A DNA stretch of 60,438 nucleotides, taken from contig CAIYDT010000275.1 of the NCBI GenBank assembly GCA_903924985.1, forward strand, positions 1 through 60,438. Reading direction: 5' to 3'. This document shows positions 42,820 through 52,095 of the stretch, one piece after another. Numbering within the stretch: position 1 is the stretch's first letter; the number at the start of each line of letters is the position of its first letter. Source of the DNA: an uncultured Acetobacteraceae bacterium (GTDB lineage Bacteria > Pseudomonadota > Alphaproteobacteria > Acetobacterales > Acetobacteraceae). The notes under the pieces are model-generated. The model was not told the origin of the DNA and did not search any database. It saw nothing but the letters and a program-made list of their open reading frames with translations. Made by a program: the position numbers and the translations under genes.

Positions 42820-43635
42820 TCAGGCAGCGGCCGGGACCCGGGGCCGGGTCGGCTGGAAGAACGACAGGCGGTTCAGCGCCGCCCAATCGATCAGTTCCAG
42901 GCGGCCGTCGTGGTGCTCGACCAGGGCGGTGCAGCTTTCAACCCAGTCGCCGTCATTCAAATACAGCACGCCATTGACCTCGCGCATTTCCGCATGATGG
43001 ATGTGGCCGCACACCACGCCGTCGAAGCCGCGGCGGTGGGCTTCGTTCGCGAGGGCGGCTTCGAAACGATCGATTGCCTTGACCGCACCTTTGACCTGCC
43101 GCTTCAGCCAGGCGGACAGCGACCAATACGGGTAGCCCATTTGCCGGCGAATTGCGTTGAACCAGCGGTTGGTGACCAGCGCGAAGGTGTAGGCGCTGTC
43201 GCCCAATACCGCGAGGAACCTGGCATAGCGCACAACGCTGTCGAACGCGTCGCCATGGGTCACCAGCAGGCGCAGTCCGGCGGCCGTGACATGCGTTGCT
43301 TCCGCCCGCAGCTTGATGCCCGCGACCTCCAGCCCCAGCGGCAACCAGGCGCGAAACATCTCGTCGTGGTTGCCGGGGATGTAGGTCACCTCTGTGCCAT
43401 TGCGCGCCTTCCGCAGAATCTGGCGCAGCACCTCGTCGTGGTGGTCGTCCCAGTACCAGGACTTGCGCAGGCGCCACCCGTCGATGATGTCGCCGACCAA
43501 ATACAGCTCGTCGCAGTTGGTTTGGCGGAGAAAATCCGCCAGGAATGCGCCGCGACAACCACGGGTTCCAAGATGCGTGTCCGATATGAAGACGCAGCGG
43601 TAGGCGTGGCGCGAGGCCAGATGATGAGGTGCGTT
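42820..43635 (-). CDS. calcineurin-like phosphoesterase, PlcP-like (COG2908)
   Basis: This 271-residue metallophosphoesterase has FISDTHLG (Asp20, His22), LVGDIIDGW (Asp50), IPGNHDEM (Asn90, His91), LVTHGDAFD and VVCGHIHHAEM, a complete dinuclear metal set. It is often named UDP-2,3-diacylglucosamine hydrolase (LpxH). However, this version, beside a glycosyltransferase, matches PlcP, which cleaves phospholipids to diacylglycerol and phosphate esters. The ATG at 43635 is preferred to a TTG at 43668. The product diacylglycerol would feed the neighbouring glycosyltransferase. Confidence 0.8.
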   Translation of the reverse strand, partial: NAPHHLASRHAYRCVFISDTHLGTRGCRGAFLADFLRQTNCDELYLVGDIIDGWRLRKSWYWDDHHDEVLRQILRKARNGTEVTYIPGNHDEMFRAWLPLGLEVAGIKLRAEATHVTAAGLRLLVTHGDAFDSVVRYARFLAVLGDSAYTFALVTNRWFNAIRRQMGYPYWSLSAWLKRQVKGAVKAIDRFEAALANEAHRRGFDGVVCGHIHHAEMREVNGVLYLNDGDWVESCTALVEHHDGRLELIDWAALNRLSFFQPTRPRVPAAA

Positions 43636-43731
43636 CATGCGAGGCGGATGCAATAGGCCCGAATCCAAAGAGTGAAAGTGAAGGTTGAGTTACGAGGCGA
43701 TTATTCGCAGTCCCTGTCCAATGTTATTATT

Positions 43732-43749
43732 CTGTCAAACAAGCGTCAC
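43732..43749. promoter_or_regulatory. weak PHO-box-like site
   Basis: CTGTCAA, four bases, then GCGTCAC give two PhoB-type half sites 11 bases apart. The first matches 6 of 7 consensus bases and the second only 4. A further GTGTCAT-like half site lies on the minus strand at 43754-43760. It sits 97-114 bases before plcP and 83 before the lipid kinase gene. Confidence 0.35.
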
Positions 43750-43831
43750 GCGTATGACACGCAAGCCGGCGCACAAGCACGCTTTTCCTGGACGGGAAGA
43801 ATCCGATTCGTAAGCCCTTTTCATCCCACCC

Positions 43832-44701
43832 GTGCTGATCGTCTTCAATCCGACCGCCGGCCGGCGCAGGGCGGCGTTGCTGTGGCGGGTGCTCGACGTG
43901 CTGGTCGCCAACGGCGTGCGGCTCGATCTGATGGAGACCAATCGCCCAGGTCATGCCGAGGAACTCGCTCGGGAAGCCGCGGTGCGGGGCGAAAAACTGA
44001 TTGTCGCCGCCGGCGGCGACGGCACCATCGCGGAGGTCGCCAACGGCCTCATGGGCACCGGCGCCCGCTTGGGGGTTATTCCCTTGGGCACGGCCAACGT
44101 GCTGGCGCACGAGCTTAACCTGCCCTTCGCGCCGCGCGCGGTGGCGGCGGCGCTGGCGTTTGGGCGGACGCAGCCGATCTGGCCGGGCATCGCGCGGCAG
44201 GGTGAGACCTCCCGCCTGTTCGTGCAGATGTTGGGGGCCGGGTTCGACGCCCACATCGTGCATACATTGCCGCTGCCGATGAAGCGTATCCTGGGGCGCG
44301 GCGCGTATGTCGTGCAGACGTTGCGGCAGTTGCCGCGATACGCCTACACACCGATCGCCTTGCGGCTGGACGGGCGGGAGATGCAAGCCGCGAGCGTCAT
44401 CGTCAGCAAAGGCTGTTTGTATGGCGGCAGTTATCTGCTGGCGCCGGACGCCCGACCGGGGGCGCCTGGATTCTCGGTCGTGCTGTTCGACCGCGCCGGC
44501 CCCGCCATCACACTGCTGTATGGCGCGGCGCTGCCGCTGCACCGTCTGGGGCGGGCGCCGGGCGTGCGGCATATTCGCGCGAACCGGGTGGAATTCGTCG
44601 GCAACAGCCTGGTGCCCGTGCAGACGGACGGCGACAAAGCGGGCTTCACCCCGATGACGGTGACCGACGCGCCGGGACCGATTCAGGTCGTCGTGGGGTA
44701 A
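43832..44701 (+). CDS. diacylglycerol/lipid kinase family protein (YegS/LCB5)
   Basis: This 289-residue protein of the DAGK catalytic family has LIVFNPTAGRRR, the nucleotide motif AAGGDGTIAEVANGLMG, PLGTANVLAHELNLP and GAGFDAHIV. It phosphorylates diacylglycerol or a related lipid in the membrane. The start is GTG at 43832. It is divergent from plcP over a 196 bp region with a PHO-box-like site. Recycling of the diacylglycerol released by PlcP back to phosphatidate would fit the local context. Confidence 0.87.
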   Translation: MLIVFNPTAGRRRAALLWRVLDVLVANGVRLDLMETNRPGHAEELAREAAVRGEKLIVAAGGDGTIAEVANGLMGTGARLGVIPLGTANVLAHELNLPFAPRAVAAALAFGRTQPIWPGIARQGETSRLFVQMLGAGFDAHIVHTLPLPMKRILGRGAYVVQTLRQLPRYAYTPIALRLDGREMQAASVIVSKGCLYGGSYLLAPDARPGAPGFSVVLFDRAGPAITLLYGAALPLHRLGRAPGVRHIRANRVEFVGNSLVPVQTDGDKAGFTPMTVTDAPGPIQVVVG

Positions 44702-44741
44702 CGCCGGACCCCGGAAATATTTTTCGCGACGGCCCTAAATC

Positions 44742-44757
44742 TTAACCTTTTGTTAAC
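44742..44757 (+). promoter_or_regulatory. CtrA-type box (TTAA-N7-TTAAC)
   Basis: TTAA, seven bases (CCTTTTG), then TTAAC form a perfect CtrA consensus, 46 bases before the TRAP-binding-protein start. It is part of a longer 11-base-period repeat TTAACCTT. Confidence 0.7.
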
Positions 44758-44802
44758 CTTCTCTCTGGATAGTGCCTTCACCAACAGTGGAGATACGTCC
44801 TC

Positions 44803-45858
44803 ATGACATACAGACACATGCTACGCGGCCTGGCGATGGCTTTGTGCTGCGCCGTCTTCCTGCCGGCGTCCCGATCGGACGCGGCGGAGTTCACGCTGCG
44901 GTTCGCGTCGATCAACCTCGCCGGTACCGCCGCCTACGAGCAAATCCTGGTGCCCTTCGCATCGGGTGTCGAGAACGACTCGGACCACCGGATCGAGGTC
45001 GCCTTGAAGCCCATGGGCGGCTACGGCAAGCCGGCCGAATTGTTCAATATGGCCGAACGTGGGGACATCGAAATCGCCGCCACGGTGCAGGGATATAATG
45101 CCGGGCGGTTCCCCCGCTCCTCGGTCATGGAATTGCCTTTGATGTTCGATTCCGCGGTTTCCGGCACGCAGGCGATGTGGAAGTTGTTTCAGGAGGGGGA
45201 CATCGCGGCCGACTACGCCTCGGTCAAGGTGCTGGGCCTGTATGTTCTGCCGCCCTATGGCATTTTCACCAACGGCAAGAAAATCGCGCAACTCAAGGAC
45301 TTCCGTGGCCTGCGGGTGCGCACGCCCAGCCCGACGGTGGGCTTGGCGCTGTCCCGTCTTGGCGCGATCCCGGTTGGCGTGCCGACCGACCTGATCGGCG
45401 ATATGCTGGAAAACCGCACGATCAACGCCATTACCTATGGCTGGGACTCGGTCATCACCGGCAAGGGTTTCGGTGACAAGAAGCTGGCGGATCAGGTGGA
45501 TGTGCTGGTGGACGCCAATTTTGCCGCCCCGGCGCTGATGGTGGTGATGAACCGCGCCAAATGGGACGCATTGCCCCCCGATTTGCAGGCGGTGATCGAA
45601 AAGCACAGCGCCAATCTGGTGACTGGTAACGCCAAGCTGCGCGACGGCGCGGAAGCCGTGGCGCGGGCCAAATTGCGGGTCGATCCCCGGTATACCTACC
45701 GCGACCTGAGCGCCGACGAACGCGCGGACATGGCGAAAACGATCCAGCCCGCCGTCGCCGACTGGAAGGCCGCCATGGCACGCCAGGGCATCGACGGAGA
45801 GGCCCTGTACGACAAAGCACGAGCGCTGGCCCGGCAATTCCACACAGCGTCCCGTTGA
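44803..45858 (+). CDS. TRAP transporter solute-binding protein (DctP family), orphan
   Basis: This 351-residue periplasmic binding protein has a signal peptide at 1-27. DctP-type features are [40 protein letters not shown] (with the carboxylate-binding Arg), the AINAITYGW-type segment and the final helix. It probably binds an organic acid. No DctQ or DctM membrane subunit is in the window. A chemoreceptor gene follows after 22 bases, so the protein may act as a ligand-presenting receptor for chemotaxis, with transport encoded elsewhere. Confidence 0.87.
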   Translation: MTYRHMLRGLAMALCCAVFLPASRSDAAEFTLRFASINLAGTAAYEQILVPFASGVENDSDHRIEVALKPMGGYGKPAELFNMAERGDIEIAATVQGYNAGRFPRSSVMELPLMFDSAVSGTQAMWKLFQEGDIAADYASVKVLGLYVLPPYGIFTNGKKIAQLKDFRGLRVRTPSPTVGLALSRLGAIPVGVPTDLIGDMLENRTINAITYGWDSVITGKGFGDKKLADQVDVLVDANFAAPALMVVMNRAKWDALPPDLQAVIEKHSANLVTGNAKLRDGAEAVARAKLRVDPRYTYRDLSADERADMAKTIQPAVADWKAAMARQGIDGEALYDKARALARQFHTASR

Positions 45859-45880
45859 TTGTCCGGAAGGGAACCGCATT

Positions 45881-48013
45881 ATGGCCCTGGATATCCGCTC
45901 ATGGGGTATTCGTCCCCGCTTGTTCCTCGCGTTCGGCGCTATCGCCGGTTTGACGGTCACGGCCTGCGTGGCGGCATACGTGCTGCTGGCCGGGGTCGGC
46001 GGAACGCTGCGGGTCATCACCCGCCAGGAGGTACCGCGGGCGGTCGTCAGTTTGGAGTTGGCGGCCCAAGCCCAGGCGCTGGCGGCGCTCGCACCCAACC
46101 TGCTGGCGGCCCCCACGCAGGACCAGCGCCAGCGGCGGAACGACGAATTGTCCCGGATACGGGACGATCTCGTCAAATATCTGACCGCCTTGGCCGCGTT
46201 TCCGGATGGGCGTCAGGTCGCCGCTGCATTGACCGAACTGACGACGAAGCTAAACGGCCAGATGACCCGGCTCGACGCCGTTGTCGGGGTGAGGCTCAAG
46301 ATCGCCGCGCAGCGGGAGGAAGGAACCGCGGCCGCCGAACGCGTGCATGCCGCGGTGGCCGCCGTTTTGGCACCGGCCTGGGAAAAGGTCCGCTCTGAGA
46401 TCGAGATGACATCGATGAACGTCGGCGGCGACCGGGAAGCCACGATGAAGACGCTGCTACAGCTCACCGCCATGCATGTGCCCCTGTCGCAGGCGCTCGC
46501 GGATCTCTCAGCGGGCAGCAACGAAGCGCTCGGTCTGCTGGTTCGTGCCAACCAGGCACCGACCGCCGAGGTCGTTGACCGGTTGCGCCAGGGACTGATG
46601 GAAGTGGCCGACCGGCTGACCGAGAAAGCGGAAGTGGCTGACAACATGGCACCCACCCCGGGCCTGCGGGCGGCGATCGAGGCCCTGGTGGCCCTTGGCG
46701 CCAAGCCCGATAATTTGTTCGCTTTGCGGGCAGCCGAGTTGCGGGCGGGCACGGATGGGCGGCAGGCGTTGACCGATACCCGCGAAGTCGCCGCCGAACT
46801 GAGCACCCGGGTCGCGCGGCAGGTGGAGGCGGGACAGGCCGCGATCCAGGCTTCCGCCGATACGTCCGAGGGACAGATCGGCGTTGGTATGGGGGCGATG
46901 ATCGCACTGGCGGCGTTGAGCATTGTCGTCTCGGTCCTGATCGGCTGGCTCTATATAGGCCGCAGTCTCACAGCCCGGGTGGTTGCGCTGGACGGCGTCA
47001 TGCGGCGTTTGTCGGAGGGGGATTTGACCGCTCAGGTGGCATCGTCCCGGCAGGAGGACGAAATCGGCCATATGGCGGCGACCGTGGTGGTGTTCCGGGA
47101 GAATATGCTGCGAAACGAACAACTGACGGCGGAACGCGCGGCCGAGCAGGCGGTGAAGGAAAAGCGGGCGGAGCGGCTGGATGGGTTGACGCTTGGGTTC
47201 GAGAACAAGGTCGGCGGGCTGGTCGGGCTGGTCGCCTCGGCCGCGACGCAGTTGCAGACCACCGCCCGTTCGATGGCCGGCACGGCCGGCGAGACCACCC
47301 AGCAGGCGGCCAACGTCGCCGCCGCGGCGGAAGAAGCCAGCGTCAACGTGCAAACCGTCGCCAGCGCGGCGGAGGAACTCGCGGCCTCGATCGGCGAAAT
47401 CTCCCGCCAGGTCGCGCAGTCGGCCAAGGTGGCGGGCAAGGCGGTCGAGGATGCCAAACGCACCGACGCCGTGGTGCGCGCGCTGGCGGAAGGGGCGCAG
47501 AAGATCGGCGAAGTCGTCGGCCTGATCAACAACATCGCCGGCCAGACCAACCTGCTGGCGCTGAACGCGACCATCGAAGCCGCTCGGGCTGGCGACGCGG
47601 GTAAGGGGTTCGCGGTGGTGGCTTCGGAGGTGAAAAGCCTCGCCACCCAAACGGCAAAGGCGACCGAGGATATCGGCCGGCAGATCGCCCAGATTCAGGG
47701 TTCGACCGCGGAAGCCGTGGCCTCCATCCAGGGCATCGGGGTGACGATCGGGGAGGTCAGCGAGATCGCGGCCACCATTGCCGCCGCGGTGGAGGAGCAG
47801 GGCGCCGCGACGCAGGAAATCGCCCGCAACGTGCAGCAAGCCTCTGCCGGCACGCTGGCGGTGACCACCAACATCGCCGGGGTGGGGGAGGGAGCCAACA
47901 ACACGGGCGCCGCCGCGACCGGGGTGCTGGACGCGGCTGGCGCGCTGACCCGGCAGGCCGAGGAACTGCACGGGGCGGTGAGCCAGTTCATTCAGGAGGT
48001 GAAGGCGGCGTAG
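45881..48013 (+). CDS. methyl-accepting chemotaxis protein
   Basis: This 710-residue chemoreceptor has TM1 at about residues 11-36 and an all-helical periplasmic domain of about 300 residues (long, HBM-like double bundle). TM2 is at about 335-360, followed by HAMP, methylation helices, and the highly conserved signalling tip ([35 protein letters not shown]). The C-terminus lacks a CheR-tethering pentapeptide. It follows the TRAP binding protein by 22 bases, making one operon behind a CtrA-type box. Attraction to the acid bound by that protein is a plausible role. Confidence 0.92.
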   Translation: MALDIRSWGIRPRLFLAFGAIAGLTVTACVAAYVLLAGVGGTLRVITRQEVPRAVVSLELAAQAQALAALAPNLLAAPTQDQRQRRNDELSRIRDDLVKYLTALAAFPDGRQVAAALTELTTKLNGQMTRLDAVVGVRLKIAAQREEGTAAAERVHAAVAAVLAPAWEKVRSEIEMTSMNVGGDREATMKTLLQLTAMHVPLSQALADLSAGSNEALGLLVRANQAPTAEVVDRLRQGLMEVADRLTEKAEVADNMAPTPGLRAAIEALVALGAKPDNLFALRAAELRAGTDGRQALTDTREVAAELSTRVARQVEAGQAAIQASADTSEGQIGVGMGAMIALAALSIVVSVLIGWLYIGRSLTARVVALDGVMRRLSEGDLTAQVASSRQEDEIGHMAATVVVFRENMLRNEQLTAERAAEQAVKEKRAERLDGLTLGFENKVGGLVGLVASAATQLQTTARSMAGTAGETTQQAANVAAAAEEASVNVQTVASAAEELAASIGEISRQVAQSAKVAGKAVEDAKRTDAVVRALAEGAQKIGEVVGLINNIAGQTNLLALNATIEAARAGDAGKGFAVVASEVKSLATQTAKATEDIGRQIAQIQGSTAEAVASIQGIGVTIGEVSEIAATIAAAVEEQGAATQEIARNVQQASAGTLAVTTNIAGVGEGANNTGAAATGVLDAAGALTRQAEELHGAVSQFIQEVKAA

Positions 48014-48015
48014 CG

Positions 48016-49608
48016 CTACGGATCGACTGCCAAATACCGAGCAGGCCGGTTGGCGTCGTGCTGGTAGGCCGCTGCTCGGGCCAGCATGTCGCGGTCGGTG
48101 TCGGACAGGCGTCCTGCCTCCCGCAGATGGTCGGTCCAGCTTTCCATCGACCAGATCTCCACCCAGCCCTCGGGGTGGGCGACGTTTTCGTACAACTGCC
48201 AGAATTGCGCGCCGGTGCGGCCGCGCAGGAGGCGGAGTTCCCGCATGATGGCCATGAAGGCGTCGCGCTCCTCCGGGGTGACGCGATAGTGTGCGGTTTC
48301 CATGACCCGGCCGCTGGCGTTGCGCAGCCGTGGTACCAGTTCGGCCGCGGGCGCTTCGGGTGCCATGGCTTTTTCGCTGGGGGCGGGCGCCGATGCGGGG
48401 GTGATGGCCTCGATCCGGAACCCCAGGGCACCCACGGCCAGCGCGGCGCCTACCCCCGCCGCGATCCCCAGCGTCACGGGCATGCCGACGTGGCCCGCCA
48501 GCCAGCCCCAGCCGAAGGAGCCGACGGTCAACGCCCCGTTCTGCGCCAACTGGTAGATCGACAGCGACCGCGCCCGCACCCAGGGCGGGCAGACCAGCTG
48601 TGCTGCTGCCTGCATCGTGGCGTAGGCCGATGTCCAGCCGATTCCGAACAGCAGCATCCCGCAAGCCGCCACCGCCCAGTGATGCGCCAGCGACAGCACC
48701 GCCATGCCGACGCAGGACGACAGCGTGCAAAGCAACACCGTCCGCCCCCGGCTGAAACGCGCCCGGAACATCGGCAGCAGCATGCCGGAGGCAACCCCGC
48801 CGGCGCCCATCGCCCCCAGGATCACGCCGTACATGCCCGCGCCGAGGCCGAGTTCTTGCCGCACGAACAGCGGCAGCAAGCCCCAGGGCGCGGCACAGGG
48901 GATGGAGTAGGCAATGGTCCGCATCATCGCCGCCCGGATCGCGGGCGTGTTGCGCACGAAGCGCACCCCGGCCCGCATCGCTGAGAGGAAATGCTCGCGC
49001 GGCAGGCCGGTGAAGTGGCGGGTGTCGCGGCGCCAGTACACCAGCGACGCGATCACCGTCGTGATTGAAACCGCATACAGGCTGAACGCCAGGCTCGGCC
49101 CACCCAGCAGGATCAGGAAACCGGCCAAAGCGGGGCCGACGGCGCGCGTCAGGTTGAAGCCGATGCCGTTCAGGGCGATGGCCTGCACGAGGTCCTCGCG
49201 CGGGACGAGTTCGGGGACGACGGCGCTCCAGGCCGGGTTGTTCAGGGCGGTGCCGATGCCGATGGCGAAGGTCAGGAACAACAGCCAGGACACGGTCATG
49301 GCGCCGGACAGAGTCAGGACCGCCAGGACGACGGCGGCCAGGCAGGTCCAGACCTGGCAGCCGATCAGGAAGACGCGGCGATCGACGATGTCGGCCATCG
49401 CCCCACCGGGGAGCGCCAGCAGGAACACCGGCATGATGGTGGCGGCCTGCACCATGGACACGATCAGCGGGTCCGGCGCCAGCGAGGTCATGAGCCAGCC
49501 GGCGCCGGTGTTCTGCAGCCACATGCCCAGCCAGGCGACGACACCGGCACCCCACAGCGTGCGGAAGGTGCTGTTGCGCAGCGGCACGAGTGCGGCGGGC
49601 AGGGCCAT
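48016..49608 (-). CDS. MFS transporter with C-terminal monooxygenase-like domain (MFS_3)
   Basis: The protein has 530 residues. Residues 1-400 are an MFS_3 (EntS/DUF894-type) exporter with 12 helices and GGAMADIVDRRVFL after TM2. A Pro/Ala-rich linker follows. The last ~110 residues, YRVTPEERDAFMAIMRELRLLRGRTGAQFWQLYEN and WSMESWTDHLREAGRLSDTDRDML, resemble an antibiotic-biosynthesis-monooxygenase (ABM) ferredoxin-like fold. This fusion occurs in MFS_3 proteins, and the soluble domain may bind the substrate. It is convergent with the chemoreceptor gene, two bases apart. Confidence 0.87.
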   Translation of the reverse strand: MALPAALVPLRNSTFRTLWGAGVVAWLGMWLQNTGAGWLMTSLAPDPLIVSMVQAATIMPVFLLALPGGAMADIVDRRVFLIGCQVWTCLAAVVLAVLTLSGAMTVSWLLFLTFAIGIGTALNNPAWSAVVPELVPREDLVQAIALNGIGFNLTRAVGPALAGFLILLGGPSLAFSLYAVSITTVIASLVYWRRDTRHFTGLPREHFLSAMRAGVRFVRNTPAIRAAMMRTIAYSIPCAAPWGLLPLFVRQELGLGAGMYGVILGAMGAGGVASGMLLPMFRARFSRGRTVLLCTLSSCVGMAVLSLAHHWAVAACGMLLFGIGWTSAYATMQAAAQLVCPPWVRARSLSIYQLAQNGALTVGSFGWGWLAGHVGMPVTLGIAAGVGAALAVGALGFRIEAITPASAPAPSEKAMAPEAPAAELVPRLRNASGRVMETAHYRVTPEERDAFMAIMRELRLLRGRTGAQFWQLYENVAHPEGWVEIWSMESWTDHLREAGRLSDTDRDMLARAAAYQHDANRPARYLAVDP

Positions 49609-49712
49609 CAGGACATCGGTGGGTTCGGCATGCGAGACATATACGGTGCAATCGCGGCCATTTCATGGGAAAGTGACACGTGCCGGCACATGCACGGCGA
49701 AAGGAGCGGGCA

Positions 49713-50009
49713 ATGCCCGACGACGGGAAGATTTCGGGGCTTTACGAGCGGGATTTCTACGCCTGGTCCGGTGAGCAGGCTCGGGCGATCCGTGCCGCGC
49801 AGGCAGCGTTTTCGGACAGCGGCACAAACGATCCGCGCGCCTCGCTTCCCGCATTGATTCCGGAGTCGACAGAGGACGCGAGGGCGTTGGTTCGGCGCTC
49901 GATGGATCGACACGGGGAGATGGTCGCGGCAATAACCTTCCGGCTCCTGGATCGATCCTACACCCAGGAAGAGATCCTCAACGACTGGTGGCCGGACGCC
50001 CCCCCATGA
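49713..50009 (+). CDS. small DUF29-like protein, atypical
   Basis: This 98-residue protein has a start at 49713 that follows AAGGAG. The first 30 residues (LYERDFYAWSGEQARAIRAA) look like the entry of DUF29 proteins. The remainder (ASLPALIPESTEDARALVRRSMDRHGEMV) does not follow the DUF29 pattern and the protein is shorter than the family. It may be a degenerate or recombined DUF29 relative. Its stop overlaps the deacetylase-family start by 4 bases, so the two are translationally coupled. Confidence 0.6.
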   Translation: MPDDGKISGLYERDFYAWSGEQARAIRAAQAAFSDSGTNDPRASLPALIPESTEDARALVRRSMDRHGEMVAAITFRLLDRSYTQEEILNDWWPDAPP

Positions 50010-51040
50010 AGGTCTTCTGGAGCCCCGTCCAGTTCACCCACGCCCCGTCCTTTTTCCTGGCGCGCGGAACGGTGCGGCCGAACTTCGAGGTTCCCGTGCG
50101 GGCCGAAGCCCTGCTGGTCGCCTGTCGGGAGATGGGGCTGTCCGTCGTGGCGCCGCCACCGGTGGATATCGCGGCGCTGCTGGCCGTGCACGAACCGGAA
50201 TACCTCGCCTTCCTGCGGGATGGATACGCGGCTTGGGCCGAACTCCCGGACACCGGGCCGGAGATAGTGGCCAACCACCATCCCTCGCCCGAGATGCTCG
50301 CGAACGGTGGCCGCGCGCCTTCCGGCATCGTCGGCCAGGCGGGGTGGTTCACGGCTGACGCCGCGTGCCCGATCGGGCCGCACACCTGGGAAGCCGCCTT
50401 CCACGCCGCCGCCGGAGCCGCCGCCGCGGCGGACGAGGTCGCTCGGGGCGGCAGTGCCTATGCGCTGGCTCGCCCGCCGGGGCACCATGCGTTTCGAGCC
50501 CGGGCCGGGGGCCATTGCTATCTGAACAACGCCGCCGTGGCGGCGGAGCGGCTCCGAGCGAAGGGCGCGGACCGGGTGGCGATTCTGGATATCGACAGCC
50601 ACCACGGGAATGGCACGCAGGGCATTTTTTGGGATCGGCCGGATGTGCTGTTCGTGTCGGTGCACGGCGATCCGAATCGGTATTATCCGTGGTTCACCGG
50701 CCATGCCGCCGAACGAGGCGGTGGTGACGGGGCGGGGTGCAACCTGAATCTGCCGCTGCCGATCGGTACCGGCGATGCGGGTTGGCTGGAAGCGGTCGGT
50801 ATTGGCGCCGATGCCGCGCGTGCGTTTGGGGCGGAGGCGCTGGTGGTCAGCCTGGGTTTCGACGCCTCGGTGGATGAACCGCTGAACGCCCTGTCCGTGA
50901 CCGCGGACGGTTTCGCTCGGGCGGGGGCGGCGATCGGGGCGCTGGGACTGCCCACGGCGATCGTGCAGGAGGGCGGCTACAACGTGGATGTCCTTGGCGG
51001 GCTGTTGACGCGGTTCCTGGCGGGGTTTGGGTCGGCTTAG
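50006..51040 (+). CDS. acetylpolyamine amidohydrolase-like (histone-deacetylase family)
   Basis: The protein has 344 residues. Zinc-hydrolase marks of the histone deacetylase superfamily are LARPPGHHAFRARAGGHCYLNNAAVAAE, AILDIDSHHGNGTQGIFW (the DxH zinc ligands), and SLGFDASVDEPLNALSVTADGF with the second Asp. The phrase VHGDPNRYYPWFTGHAAERG is characteristic of acetylpolyamine amidohydrolases, which remove acetyl groups from N-acetylputrescine or similar. It is the larger partner of a two-gene unit with a DUF29-like stub. Confidence 0.87.
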   Translation: MKVFWSPVQFTHAPSFFLARGTVRPNFEVPVRAEALLVACREMGLSVVAPPPVDIAALLAVHEPEYLAFLRDGYAAWAELPDTGPEIVANHHPSPEMLANGGRAPSGIVGQAGWFTADAACPIGPHTWEAAFHAAAGAAAAADEVARGGSAYALARPPGHHAFRARAGGHCYLNNAAVAAERLRAKGADRVAILDIDSHHGNGTQGIFWDRPDVLFVSVHGDPNRYYPWFTGHAAERGGGDGAGCNLNLPLPIGTGDAGWLEAVGIGADAARAFGAEALVVSLGFDASVDEPLNALSVTADGFARAGAAIGALGLPTAIVQEGGYNVDVLGGLLTRFLAGFGSA

Positions 51041-51194
51041 GTCCCGGCGCGGCGGCGCTGAGCCAGGACAACACCCGATTCGGGCTCTCGGCGGGGAAGA
51101 ATGGCCCGGTTCCCCCGAGTGACCAGCCGACTCATCGGTGCTATGACACGCGCCACTTGAAACCGGGCGCGATGCCTACAAAGGGTAGACAACT

Positions 51195-51989
51195 ATGAAC
51201 CTCACCTCCGGACTGGTCGGCGCGGAAGTCACCGGTCCCATCGGCTGGCTTATCTGGGACAATCAATCCAAGCTGAACGCGCTGTCCCCCGGCATGTACG
51301 AAGATGCGCTGGAAGTGATCCAGGCGTTCGCCGCCAATGACGCCATCAAGGTGGTGGTGATGCGCGGCGCGGGCCGGCGGGCGTTCATCTCGGGCGCCGA
51401 CATCTCCAGTTTCAAGAAGACCCGTTCCTCCCCCGAGGCCGCCGCCGCCGCTCGGGAGGCACCGATCAATCTGCGGCACGCGCTGATCCATCTGGAGAAG
51501 CCGCTGATCGCCATGATCTACGGCTATTGCCTGGGCGGCGGCATGGGCATGGCGCTGAACGCGGACCTGCGGTTTGCCTCCACCGATTCGCAATTCGGCG
51601 TGCCGGCGGCGCATCGCGGCGTGGCCTACGCGCCGGAGGGGTTGAAGCAACTGGTCGACGTGGTTGGCCCCAGCGCCGCCAAGGACATCATGTTCTCCGC
51701 CAGCCGGCTGAAGTCCGACGAAGCGCTGCGCATCGGCCTGATCAACCGCGTGGTGGATGCCGAGGAGCTGGAGAAGGAAACGATCGCCTACGCCGAAGTC
51801 CTGGCCGCCAACGCGCCGCTGTCGATGCGGGCATCGAAGTATTTCATCAACCAGCTGGGCCTGGAGCGCGCCGAACGCGACTACGCCCGCATGGATGCGA
51901 TGCAGCGGGAAGCGGAAGCCAGCGAGGACTTCAAGGAAGCGACCCGGTCCTTCATGGAGAAGCGCCGGCCGGTGTTTATCGGTCGGTAA
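51195..51989 (+). CDS. enoyl-CoA hydratase/isomerase family protein (2)
   Basis: This 264-residue crotonase-fold enzyme has IWDNQSKLNALSPGMYEDAL, GRRAFISGADISSFKK, MIYGYCLGGGMGMALNADLRFA and QFGVPAAHRGVAYAPEGLKQLVDVVGP. It is a paralogue of 36334-37149 with the same EKRRPVFIGR tail. It stands alone between the polyamine deacetylase and the arsenic operon, with AAGGG before the start. Its function is probably acyl-CoA metabolism, but the substrate is unknown. Confidence 0.88.
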   Translation: MNLTSGLVGAEVTGPIGWLIWDNQSKLNALSPGMYEDALEVIQAFAANDAIKVVVMRGAGRRAFISGADISSFKKTRSSPEAAAAAREAPINLRHALIHLEKPLIAMIYGYCLGGGMGMALNADLRFASTDSQFGVPAAHRGVAYAPEGLKQLVDVVGPSAAKDIMFSASRLKSDEALRIGLINRVVDAEELEKETIAYAEVLAANAPLSMRASKYFINQLGLERAERDYARMDAMQREAEASEDFKEATRSFMEKRRPVFIGR

Positions 51990-52017
51990 GGGGCGCGTTC
52001 GCACCGGTTACGTCTCA

Positions 52018-52043
52018 TCATGGCGGGCGAAGGCCCGCCATGA
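52018..52043. terminator. perfect hairpin between convergent genes
   Basis: TCATGGCGGGC, loop GAAG, and the exact complement GCCCGCCATGA lie between the convergent enoyl-CoA hydratase and acr3 genes. It could terminate both directions, or be an intergenic palindromic repeat of the host genome. A search for copies elsewhere would tell these apart. Confidence 0.6.
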
Positions 52044-52095
52044 CGCGGAGAGGGTGGGACCCGCATCGAGCAATCGGCTTGCTATCCGATGCCGC

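Noticed and set aside
42820-43635. Naming the phosphoesterase LpxH outright
   Set aside because: Motifs fit the wider family; the glycosyltransferase and methyltransferase neighbours favour PlcP, and neither name is proven by sequence alone.
46508-49666. A 1052-codon open frame on the minus strand across the chemoreceptor and MFS genes
   Set aside because: It runs antisense to, or out of frame with, two clear family proteins and its product is Arg/His/Pro/Gly-rich without any domain, as expected for a shadow frame in GC-rich DNA.
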